Positions 44,736 through 56,362 of a stretch of DNA of 64,000 bases are shown here, in pieces (the first letter of the stretch is position 1; the number at the start of each line of letters is the position of its first letter). A program made the translations under genes and the position numbers. Under the pieces are notes generated by a model. It ran no database searches. It saw only the letters and a list, made by a program, of their open reading frames with translations, and was not told where the DNA came from. Origin of the DNA: Theristus sp. LFF4_11 (Eukaryota; Nematoda; Chromadorea; Monhysterida; Xyalidae); NCBI GenBank assembly GCA_030248135.1, contig JASANC010005037.1:62001-126000 (forward strand), given 5' to 3'.

Positions 44736-47700
44736 TCGGCCCACGCAACACTTTTTTTGGAGGTAAATGTTTATTGGCGACTGCTCAGATGACACAACGC
44801 AAATCGAGTGCACACATGAATGATCACAAAAAAGATTGTGTGAAATGAAATACCACAAGCGCCTCAAAAATGCATAACCCTGATTTTCTGGTACTTTCTG
44901 AAGATCTTCACCGAGTAGCTGTGTGGCAAACAAATCACGCGAACATGAAATGAACAACAATAATAGAATTCGTTAGAAAATCACAATAATAATAATCACA
45001 AAACAACAAGCGATAACAAGCAAGATCAATCAACCCAAAAAGTACTAAAATGACTAAACGAAACGTGTGTAACTAGCAAGCACACAGACGGACATACCTC
45101 AGTCGAGATTGCGGCTCTAAAATTTGGAAACCCAAAGCAGTTTCGGTCTATAGTTACTTCTAAGTTTTAAAAGCGGAAATCACTGCAACATTGACACGAG
45201 AAACAGTTACGAAAGTGTTCTACGCAGCAAAGTTATTCAGCTTGCAATACAAGATTACAAAGAAAAACAACGGTTGAATAGATGCGCGAGGCTATTACAA
45301 GCGTATAAGAGTTTACGTGAAAGATGAGATAAAAGAGTTTTAATAACTAACTGTTACAATCAACAAGTCAATTGAATTCATCGAAATTGATTTAAAAAAG
45401 GAAACCGCGCAATCGTATTCTGGCAGTGGTTGAGCGGGTCCGCTAAACCGAATATAATGTGCAAACGGAAAACTGTTCCAACAATTTACTGAAAACATTT
45501 CGAAATTAAACAAAGTTCATAGAAACTGTTACGATACAATACAAAGCTTAAGTGGAACTTTATTTAAAAAGAAGATTTGAAAACGTAGGTTGCTGATAAC
45601 GAAAAAACGAAAACAACATCGTCACTGAGAATAAAAGAGCCAGCAAACAAAAGTCCACATTTCGTTGGTTCGCTCAAAATCCGTTGTTAAACAGCAAAAT
45701 GTTCGCCAGTTTGTCAACTCTTTTGCTCTGTAAGTGATTTTTAAAAAAACGACAATCGAATATTTAAAAAAAATCTGTACACAATCCACCGGGTGTGTCG
45801 GCCTGGTGCGTTTTTTTGTTGACGAGGATAACGCTGATCCCATGCATGGGCAATGTGAAATATTTCAACATAATTTCATTAAAAAAAATTAAAACACACA
45901 CAAAAAATCAATATATACAGGAAACAGGCGAATTTTTTTGACATCTTGAACGGGAAATCGCAGAAAACCCGCGCGGATACACATTGTGAATTTTTGTAAA
46001 GAAGCCTGTTCAGCTTCAGCGGTTTGACATTCGAAATGCTAAGTCGGATTTAAAAACGTTTGGGTTTTGTGTTTTTTGACTATAATGAGTGCCACTGTAT
46101 CAGACATAGCTTCAACAGGCACGAGCCGCGGTGTGTATGCTGTGACTGCAAGTGTATGTGTTCAGGTTTGACCAGTTTAGTGGTTTCGTACAAAAGAAAA
46201 TTAAAAATACGGTCAGTTAATTGAAAAAAAGATTCAAATGTTTTTAAATTGAACTAACGATTAACGATTGAATTTAAAAAAATTCGATCCCGTTCAATTT
46301 CGACGCCAAATCAAAAACGATTTTTACGCCACGCGGCCGTGCCGTGCTGTCGTCTTTTTTGGTCCCGGTTTTGCGACCGTCGTCGCGCTCCGGGAGCTAT
46401 GGAACGCAGCCATCCATTTTGGGCAGTGAAATGAGCGCAAACACTGAAAAAAAGTTCGGAAAACTTTTTAAAAGTCAGACAAAGAAGTTCTTTTTCTCTC
46501 TTTGTTCCTCCTTAGCCTCGAGTTTCCTTCTTTGACAAGCAAAGCTGTTCATCATTGGAGATAGTCGCTCTAGTCAGCTGTTTCGTCGCAATCAGCTGTT
46601 TTTCTTTCTCGAATTTAGTTTAGTCACAATTTTCTCGAAGGTTTTCTGCGCATCAGGAGATGGAAAAAATACGAACAAAAAAGCTCACAGAATCCAATGA
46701 GCACCAGCTGACTTAATCAATCTTCAAATGATCTATTAACAAACTTTGAGCATTCGTGCGTTTCTTACCGGAATGAGAAAAACCATGGTGTTGTTCTACA
46801 ACAGAGCAGCAATGTCGCGACAGATGAAAATGGGGCTGAAAAACACATTCCGCAATCCGCAGTCACAGGTCAATTAAAACATGAATTCAACCAATCAGCA
46901 AGTCCAATATTCGAAATAGATCCATTCTGTACAAACAAACAAAAAAACAGAAAACTTACTGTGTCATCCTCGTGTGCACTCGTGGATTTGCGTCGTGTCA
47001 ATCTGAGCAACATCGCTGGGGAGTGCTATTGTAAGCCGAAGTGGTGCCTAGAAACCGGTGGTGTTTTTGTGGTGTGGTGTACATAGCCGCGCGGCGTGCA
47101 ATCACAACGCTGTCGCCGACGTTGTATTTTGTTTTTTGGCCTTTAACCCATACTCGACGGTGTTATTCTGAAAAAAAGCAGAAAATTAAAGTTGTTCTCT
47201 TCCTCCGAAAGTATAAAAGTAATGTCATTGACTCAAACCAATCAGATCTACTGTGCTGTAACGAACAACGAATATGAAACAACATGGCATGATGAAATTG
47301 AAATTTATAAATTTTGTCCTGAAAATCGCCAGACAATAGCATGCGCGTGGTGTCCAGCAGAGCGTGGATCAGATACGGACACAAATGAAATGCAAAGTAT
47401 TTGACGATTTTATGGTCAAACCAGATGTACACATGTATAATCGTTAACACGAACGAAAGAACATGGACAAGTGTCATTTGTGCTTTCAGTCGTGTGTGTG
47501 ACACTGATGATGCGTTCGAACAGTCAAAACCAACACATTTGAAAATACATATAACCCTCTAAAAATCTTGCATCATATTTTCTTGAAAAGATTATGTGGC
47601 TGATTCATACCAGACGACGCATTTGTAGTGGTCGAGATTGAGATTTTAAAACATATCAGAATATATAAAATACAACTGAACAGACTGACTGGAATACCAC

Positions 47701-50700
47701 GTTCAGTCAGTGAATTCGTCACGCTGCTTCGTGAAAATTCTTTGTGCGTGTTGTTCGGGCGCGAAACGTATAGTTTCGAACGCAGCAAAACCCTTTTTAC
47801 GCACAAAAACATGTGTGCGCGCGCACCCTTCATTGTGTTATGACTGACTAGTTTTCGGTGTCAAAACTGAAAAATTTCACACAAAATATACAGACATAAC
47901 AAGATAACAACGTACAAAAACAGCATTTTCAATAGTTCTAACAACGCCAATCCCACATTGCGCTGCTCTTAACACTATTATCTGTTTCCCATGCGTGCGA
48001 TTCCACTACGGCACGAGATAAATAATGCCGCAGTCATACACACACGGCCACGACGCGGGATTCGTAGTAGTTTTTATTTCTGTCGTGTGTATTTTTGATG
48101 TTTAAACAGTTGGATTTTGCGGTGTTTGAAAACGGAAAACGAATGATATTTTTAGTTATAGCCACGCGCGCGCGCAACACAGACCTAGTCCAGACAAAGA
48201 CAAACGAGAATATATAAAAACTCGAATCGGCATTTTCAAAATGAAAGTTTTTCACTGAAAAATTTTGCTGTATTTTGAAATTGAATGCGTTTTGCTATGG
48301 GATAGCATATCGATTTCGTGCTCTGAGAGGAGCGGAGTTATATGTGTTGCCAGCCAACTATACAAAGCATCAGTCTGTGCGCCCGTCTTGCGTCACTATA
48401 ACAGCTGACTGCTTTATGAGAGCTGTGTCTGACTGACTGCCTGTGCTGGGTCCACTGAAGTAATTTTGAGTGGTGAGCTTCAATACATAAAAGTCGCAGT
48501 TGGCAAAGTAGCCACTGGCTACTGCTGCTAGTTCCGGGTTGCGCTGCTACTGCTGTTCCGTAATAGGACTAGGAGTCTGGTGTGCGGTCGTAATGCTCGT
48601 GGAGTCTTGACCAATTTGAAACTACAACACACACATGCATACATCGCATGTGCGTTCGAACAATGTACATACAACCACATGTATGTATAGGCAGAGCGCA
48701 GCAACTACTGACTGCATGGCCTTATTTATTGCATGGATACGTGCGCTGTTTAGCAAAGTAGTACTTTCCGATATAAGCGCTATGTAGTATCATACGTGCT
48801 TCAGCTTTTGCTATGTACGAACTTGCGTCATATTCAAACATAGAACATGTGTGTACATGTATGTATGCATGTACGTACATATACGTACATGTACTACAGT
48901 ATACACAACACACATATACGCAAACATACACACGCTACTTTCGGTGGATTGATTTCTATTCAGCATGAATGCTTTTTTAGTTTCGAAACTTTAGTGTCGA
49001 GTTTTTGTGTCTGGTGCTATTGTAATTCGAGGCAGCAATACATACGGCAATAAAAAAATGAAAACAAGTTCAACAAATCAACGCAACTTCAAAACGACGT
49101 GTAATAGAGCAGCGCCTAAAAATAGTTCAAACTGAGAACATATATTTCACACGAGAACAGCGAAACTCACCAAGGTTGTTTTAAAACACACGAACAGAAC
49201 GACGATAGAGAAAGCAAAAAGAGACAGACAAACCCAACGAAAAACATGTAATACAGGCTCGGTGTTACACTGAGAGCGTTGCGTGCGTCTCTGTCTGTTG
49301 CGTTCTAGAGAGCGCAAAGCGCGTTGCGGTTGTCAGCAAGACTGACAGAACGCGCACGGCATCGGCAATGTGCGCTGGCGCTGGAACGCCCAGCGGTGCA
49401 GCCGACGCTTTGCCAAACGCAGCGGCGGTGTGCAGTTTGCGGCCGGAAAAAAGGCACTAAGTCGAAAAACAAGAGCAATAAGACTGAAAAGGCATATGAT
49501 GTTGCGAATCACAGAATGACGCTGGCATTATTGGCTATAGTTCTACTTATTACTGCCGCTTGTCCAAATGTACAGCCAATCAGTGAGCTGCACGCAAACG
49601 AGTGCAGAACAGAGACGGTTAAAAGTGTAACGCAACATGACGAGAAACACGAAATCACAGAATTCGTTTTCGCCAAACATAGACCACCAATCGTTTGGAG
49701 CCTTTCTGCAAGAACAAAAAGTTCAAATCACAAACTTGTACATGTACAGACAGACACGTGCTATCTAATGTACATAGGACAGGCTGGGCAGGAGCACAAG
49801 TCCATCGCTGCTGTGTGTTGGTTACAGCGCACCAGACCTATCAAGCCTGGCGACAACGCAAGAGAGCGCGCGCTTTTCAAAACCACGGCGCGGCGTTACT
49901 TTTGCGTGCGCACGTTCGTACACGCACATATGAATTGTTCGAGACACACACATATCGACCGCATACACACACCAACGCAGCGTGCACTGTACATGTGTGT
50001 GTGTGCAAGCGAGCGACTACAGCTGTACGCAGACATGTTCGACTGCTGACAGCCACACATGTATACACTTTGAACTATACATGCCGCTTGCTGCCGACCA
50101 ACTTGCATATACCACACACAGCTGTGTGCGCGTATGTCTGAAGAACTATCTACATGCGAGCAAAAACGAACGTGTGCGTATGTGTGTGTGTGTGCGTTTA
50201 GATGAGAGAGAGCGTTTCCAGCCGCAAAGCGCTGCGACGAGTTCAGTTTTGTTCAGTGGAATATGATTTTTCAAAAACGCGACACACACACACGCACACT
50301 GTAGTACCCGGTTGGACCGACTGACTGCACAGACCAAAGCACTAGTCACTTTCCTGTGTTGTGTTCCGTCTCAGACGACGTCGGTGCGTTGTCGCGTCTT
50401 GCCTTTCTCTCTCTCGTTGTCTCTATTCGTCTGATTTCGTTTACCATCATCGACTGTCGGCGCTGTGCGCTTGCTTTTTCTCGTTTTTTCCATTTTTTTC
50501 GCCTGGGCTGGCTCCAGCGATGGCGCGACGGCCAGATGGATTGTGTCCTCGACGGTACGGTCGCGTGTGGTGTTTTGTTCTGATTGGAATGCGCGTCTGT
50601 CTCGGCGATGCTGATGAACGTGACAGGGTGTTTCGAGAAGAGAGCGAGAGAGAGTGTGCATTCTTTTTGAAGGTTGCAGTTTTTGAAAGAGCTTTTACAA

Positions 50701-51639
50701 TGTTGCAAGCATTGCAACTGAGTTGTCGTAATGGACCACTCAGTGTTTCCGAATAAACAGGTTGTAGAGTTGTGCATGGTTGGACCGAGCAACATTTGAT
50801 TCATCACAACAAAATCAGATCGGTCGAAAAACTCCACAACACAAACAGTTACTGGAAACCAATTTTGAAAAGGCGAATAAGTCTGGTTTCATTTGAACAC
50901 ATATACATGAAACACACGGCAAATAAAAAGTGACCAGAACAAAATGTGATTCGATTCTTTGTGTCATCGATCTTGCGCTGCACATGCACACACCCTGTTC
51001 CGATCTAATTCGAGCTTTGTCTGTCTGTCGGTTCGGAGCCCACCCGCCCGTTGAGAGTGTTTTTTATCGTCGTCTTTATTTTCAAAAAGCGATACAGTAC
51101 GCCTGTGGACGCTCGTTCTCTGCCTTTATTGATCTCTCATATCAGTTTTTGTGTTTGAAGGCCGCCGTTTTCAAATTGTTGTTTTCTCCGGGTCTGTTTT
51201 TGAAACGCGATGTACTGTAATGAGTGTGGTTTAGTGGAAAAAACCGGTTTTGCTGAAGAAAGGTCTACATGGATGCAGTGTATGTTGATGTGCGTTTTTA
51301 CATAGTTTTGCTATTTTTGGAAACATAGGTATTCAAAACATAACATAGGTTCAAATGTTCACAAATGAAGGGTATGTGTTTATGAACCAACGGACAAAAT
51401 TGTGCAAAATTTTGCTAAAACATTGTGGAAACCAAAAAAAATGAATCAAAATTTTACAGACGTTTTTTGGCTCCACCGCAATTAATTTTGAAATATAACA
51501 CCCTGTTTTTAGTTTATGTACCAAGAAAGCAAAAACCACATGTAATGTAATTCAATAGGTAATAATGGAAAACAAACAATTGAAAAAAAAACTATAACAT
51601 TGTTTCCATTGAAATAGTTTTAAGACTAGTGTCGACGAA
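44736..51639. other. 6.9-kb region without a recognised gene
   Basis: No conserved protein family is seen. Features noted: AT-rich sequence with many short stop-limited frames (44.8-48.3 kb); a possible two- or three-exon minus-strand mini-gene (46.37-47.02 kb) with good splice signals but no recognisable product; GT/CA- and GTAC-rich stretches at 48.6-50.3 kb (TACATGTATGTATGCATGTA); and a 241-codon plus-strand frame at 49324-50049. It may hold regulatory DNA, untranslated exons of a distant gene, or lineage-specific genes. Confidence 0.35.
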
Positions 51640-54600
51640 TCACCCAGTTAAGGTTGAATTGGAACTTATCGGATCATTCGATCCTTGGTCCATCTGCACG
51701 ATGACTATCACATACGTTATGATCACCGACAGAACCTGCGAATAAGTGAAACACGTGAAAACAATCGCAAAAAAATCTTAAAAATAAATGTGGACGACAG
51801 TAACGTTGCACGGCCACAAACACACACGCAAGCATACAGGTCGCAAAACGCATGCTACTGAAATAATGTGCGCGCATGTGCTGGTTGTGACTGTAACAGT
51901 ACTGAGTTACAACCATGACAATGGACTTTATATGGAAAAATCAAATCAACCAATCAGCAGAGAGCATATTCAAACGCCTCCAATCACCGTTGTGATCGTG
52001 TCTCGATCGAGCGTTGCGAATTCGGCGGCACTCAGCGCGATCACGTTCACTCGCATGTGACCGATGATCAGGTTGGAATGTTGCTGCAGTGGGGAACATT
52101 TTAGTTGTGCGAGTTTGGTTGGTTGCGTTGTTTTTTTGTTGAGCTGCTGATTGGTTTAACTGTTGAGTAGTTTATTTTGTTGAGTAGTTCGGTTGCTGAG
52201 TAGTTTTAAGTATTCGGTAGCTTAGTTGGTTGAGTTACTTAAGGGGCATTCATGAAGCAGTATTTAGTGACCGCGTACCAGCTATGCGTCACAACCATTT
52301 TAACACAGCTATGCGTCACAATATACTGCTTCATGAATGCCCCTTTAGTCGTGCAACAACGGAGCAAAGCAACGGAAACTTCACAACAAACTTACCGCTA
52401 CACAGCAATCCTCGTAGGCCGACCAGCAATTCGTCTGTCCCGTTGCGGCGAATAGAGCCGGAGCCAGTGCAGAAGCCTTTGTAAAACATTTATGAAGAAA
52501 AAAGCTTCAAAGTTGTATGTATGCGTAATTTTCTTTAAATAAAAAACAACTCGTGATACATGTAGCTGAATCATTGTGGAACACGACAAATCAGCTACTG
52601 TATATATTTTTACGGGATATGAAAAGTTTTGTCTCAGCGAAACAAGATCGCGCGACCAACTTTGTCGCCTAGTCGTATCGACGCCAGCAGCGGTGGGAAG
52701 AACAGGACACCGAAACTGCTCAGCCACATCATGCACATCGCGGTGTCCAGGGTGCGCGTGGCCACCTTGTAATAGTAATCAGAGTTTTCCAATATGATTT
52801 ACGATTTGGATGGTTGCCTTAAGAAACATTGACAAAAAGGAGTCTATTATCCCTGGTAGCTGCGAAAATGTGTAAAGAAAGGTCACTCGTTGGTAAAGTT
52901 AACAAGAAACTACAAAAGTTATTCAAAATTCGAACTTTGGTGATCGTGTATGACATCAGGCAGCCTGCAACCAAAAACGTCACAAACGTCTGCAACAGAA
53001 ACACTTTGAACACATCGTTCACGCTGTCCGTCGCCTCCAAGAGATGCTGGTAGCGGCACTGCAGATGGATGAAAAACGAACTGAAAATCGGAAACGTTCA
53101 ACAATTATAATTCCTCAGCACCGGTTAATAGTGGGATCATTGTGTTTGTTTTAGCATATACCGTATTACCCCCAATAAACCCCCATGGGGGATTAATACG
53201 TCAGCGACTTTTAGGGGTGGGGGTTTATTGGTGGGGGGGGGATTATTGGTGGGGGGGGGTTATTTACAAAAAAAATTCTAGGGGTGGGGGTTTGTTGAAA
53301 AATGGCAAAAATACCTTGCATGGCAGGCAAGAAAGTCGCAGAAACTTCTACTCTACATAGAAATTTCCTTTTATAACAGCCTTTTGTAATAAAATTACTA
53401 TAAACTCACCCATTTGGGGCCTTTGGTAGCACAATTTCATCATTTTCACTGCAACCAGCCACTGAATTCGCTGGGTATGTGTTTCAAACAGGTCTCCAAT
53501 AATCCCCCATGGGGGATTATTTGTGGGGGGGGGATTATTTGGAAACTGGTCGGGGGGGGTGGGGGTTTATTGGTGGGGGGGGATTAATGGTGGGGGGGGG
53601 GTTTAATGGGGGTAATACGGTACACAGTTTCTTATACCGTTTTTCGTTTTTTCGAAAGCGTATTTCATGGCATCATAAAATTCAATATTCCAGACGTACT
53701 GTGTAAGAACGCGCCGCTTGGCGATGCTTTTTCGAATTGCGCGCGCCATCTGAACGAGCGTCTCCGTGAACATCACCACCATGGCGACCGACCAGCACAT
53801 GGACACCTGCGCGAACCACGTGCACACCAAGCCAGTCACGTCCGGCAGAAATCGAATCGTCGGTCTGAAACGAAACCGGTCACAATGATTTCACTCAAAT
53901 CGCGCAAGACATGAGAACATATAGCGAGTTATTCAACTGTCCAATCTGAAATTTTGCCGTACTAAACAGAGGCAATGTAACCTGACGATTTAGACAGCAA
54001 CCGGAAGCCGCCTGTGAAGGATAAATGTTTCGGCGTTTTGAAAGCACACGTTTTGATCACACTTTCACAATCACACTCGAGCAACCTGAGCAGATCTGAC
54101 CGGCTGGCCACTGAGCAGCTTGCGATTTTCAGATTTCTTCAGGTTTTAATCGTCAAATGCAGAAAGAGATAATAGCTTAGGCGTAAGCGTGTCTTTCTTA
54201 CGAGTACTCCATCGCTTTTCCACCAGTGACTTTAAAAATCGTCCAGTTCACTGCCATTGATACCACGGTGTAGCCGACTGCAATAACAGAAGCCCAGGTG
54301 CATCGACGGTGGATGCGTTGTGGATCAGCTTTAAAATACAGAAAAACTTTTTCGCAAATCGGGTCAGTTTCGAAGTTGACGAGCATGTTCAACGGTTCTC
54401 TCAGCGCGGTCTCGTTTGGACTATTTGACCGAACCTCCAAACTAAAAGAGGCCGGCCACACACTCTCTTCTCCTTTAGAACACACCATTTTTGTTTGCTG
54501 AAAACTGATAAAACTCAAGAAAAAAAAGTTTAGAAGTTATTTTCGCAGATCTAACCAGAGATCTGCAGACCGTCGCTCGTGCACAGAAACTCGTCAAATT

Positions 54601-55214
54601 GTTTGAACGAATAAGACAGGAAGCCGTTTGTCAACTGTGCGCTCAGTGCCATCAAGTGCCAGCAGAACGCTGCGATCATGACCGCCAGGCGCAGCGTCAC
54701 GCCCTTGTTTGGCTCGTTGATGAAGTCGGAGAGGATCACCTGGTCAGTGGTGTTTTATGGACAGGTGTTGCTTTTTTGATGCGTTGGACAGTTTTCTGAA
54801 TGGGAGCGCGCGAAATTTGAATGAAAAACGTTCAGAAACCCAGTTGTGTGTCAAATTTAACTTGTTTTTTTATAAAGCAGTATTAGTCTGTCCATTCTTT
54901 CACCCTTGCATACACAACTGGTTTTTTTGAACGTCTATTTTCTATCAATTAAATTTCGCGCGCTTCTTGCACCCTGAAAAAGCTGCCATGTTTTCTCGGC
55001 CATTCCGTACCGTAGTTCTGATGAATATCAGCGCAACGGAGAGACACCAAACGGCGGCTGTTGCACCAACCAAGAAGGCCCGTCGGTGTTTCGCTGGTTT
55101 GCCAGATTTCTTATCGCATGGCTCAATGTAAAAGCAACAACCGATGACTCGACCCGTCCACAAGAGAGGGCAGTAAACGCAGTTCAGTGAAGGCGAGTTG
55201 TTGGGAGCTTCCAT
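51640..55214 (-). CDS. gustatory-receptor-like seven-helix protein 1
   Basis: Nine exons: 55011-55214, 54556-54739, 54202-54328, 53700-53864, 52936-53080, 52661-52765, 52396-52476, 51988-52083, 51640-51735; total 1203 nt, 400 residues, every phase consistent. Hydrophobic segments include AVWCLSVALIFI, VMIAAFCWHLMALSA, VIAVGYTVVSMAV, MCWSVAMVVMFTETL, QTFVTFLVAGCLMSYTI, MCMMWLSSFGVLFFPPLLA and VLSVIITYVIVIVQMDQ. The last contains TYhhhhhQ after ATLDRDTITT, the signature of insect gustatory receptors and nematode GUR/LITE-1/EGL-47 proteins. Family members are ligand- or light-gated sensory proteins with inverted topology relative to GPCRs. The ligand cannot be inferred. A paralogue lies directly upstream at 56363-59176. 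Intron 5 holds a 460-bp MITE. Confidence 0.88.
52242..52344. mobile_element. Harbinger-like MITE, family G copy 3, TSD TTA
   Basis: A 103-bp near-palindrome AGGGGCATTCATGAAGCA ... TGCTTCATGAATGCCCCT, flanked by TTA both sides. It lies in an intron of receptor gene 1. Confidence 0.82.
53161..53620. mobile_element. family F MITE, complete copy, TA duplication
   Basis: 460 bp, with inverted ends CCGTATTACCCCCAATAAAC and GTTTAATGGGGGTAATACGG, flanked by TA on both sides (53159-53160 and 53621-53622), as in Tc1/mariner-type elements. The interior has CCCCATGGGG palindromes and G-runs alternating with TTTATTGG/ATTATTTG words. It lies in intron 4 or 5 of receptor gene 1. Confidence 0.8.
54795..55010. 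repeat. inverted-repeat element next to the exon 1 donor of receptor gene 1
   Basis: GAGCGCGCGAAATTTGAATG (about 54804) faces ATTTCGCGCGCTTCTTGCAC (about 54953). The outer part TTTCTCGGCCATTCCGTAC ends exactly at the exon 1 splice donor. Related sequence is at about 6400-6475 and 57168-57260. The element appears to supply the donor GTACGG. Confidence 0.5.
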
Positions 55215-56362
55215 GATTGTGAAAGTTTTACTGCAATGAAATGACTTTGAATTTTTTTTGCTGCGGGTTCTGGTTTTTGACTGGTTCCCATTAACATTCG
55301 TGACAAACCAACACGGAACCCATTCGGTGTTTTGAACACCCATTTACGAAACATTACGCATGAATTTGAACACCTGTTTCAAGGTTTTTTTGACGTTTCG
55401 AGCCACATACCAAATAATAAGAATATCAATTATGCAAGCGCTGCCAGCGTCTGTACGAGCCGCACTTTTGCATTTTCACAAATAAACTCCCATGACAACC
55501 TGTAAGAATTTTCCAAATATTGGTATCATCTGTCCATCACGGCATAACTGAACTGACAGAGTTCCGTTTGAATTTTGTTGTCGATCACAATCCATCATCT
55601 GTTTTACAGTGACACCATTGAAATGACTATTATTGATTCAAATTTCTGTTTGAACCTGATATAAAATGCAATGGTTTAGCATTTTGAACAACGGGAACAT
55701 GTAAAAAAAGTAGCCACGGCACACGCGTTTGATGTAGTAATATGATGCCTTTAGTTTCGTGCAAAATGTACCGGAAGTCAGAAAAAACGTAGTTTGAGCG
55801 TATAGTTCATTTCGGTTGAAATGATTTAGCAAGTTAACAACAATTTTCAAAAATAAATGTGTTCCATGTGAAAGCGGTAGATGTGCCGGCCCATGGGCAA
55901 ATTTTGATAATTTGAGTTTCTGCGCCAAAACCAACCAAGTAAGGGTAGGTACTCATTATGCATACCAATTTTTAGCTCAAAACTCCGCTTCTGCAGTGGT
56001 CGTTGCAGGCAAATTTAGATTTTGGCCAGTTTTAACCTTTGAGCCAATTTTAGGCTTTATTCAAAAAACGTTCTCTGTGGGTTTTAGTGTCCTCAAATGA
56101 AAAATCTAGGTTCACCCCGTTTCAGCGCAATTTTCAGGGTATGTACCGTATTTTTTATGTCGTAACTAGTATGATAGTGATACAAGTAAATAATAAATAT
56201 GTGAATAATTATGACAGTATGATAATAACAGTAATAAAAACAGCTTTCGTACTCTCCTAAATTTGAAAAGAATCAAAAAGCACGTTTTGTATAACTTGAA
56301 ACAATTTGAAAAATACAAAGTTGTCGCACTGCTATACACGGTTTATGGTAAATTTCGGCGGA
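55215..56362. other. intergenic between the two receptor genes, no gene seen
   Basis: About 1.15 kb between receptor 1 start and receptor 2 stop. AT-rich, with no conserved frame. It should contain the receptor 1 promoter and receptor 2 3' UTR. Confidence 0.4.

Noticed and set aside
46370..47020. Small minus-strand exons (MLLRLTRRKSTSAHEDDT and two more) with good splice signals, total about 56 residues
   Set aside because: No family resemblance, and chance splice sites are common in such AT-rich DNA; not strong enough to list as a gene.
50346..50837. 163-codon minus-strand frame and overlapping plus-strand frames
   Set aside because: They overlap each other on both strands in composition-biased DNA and none resembles a known protein.
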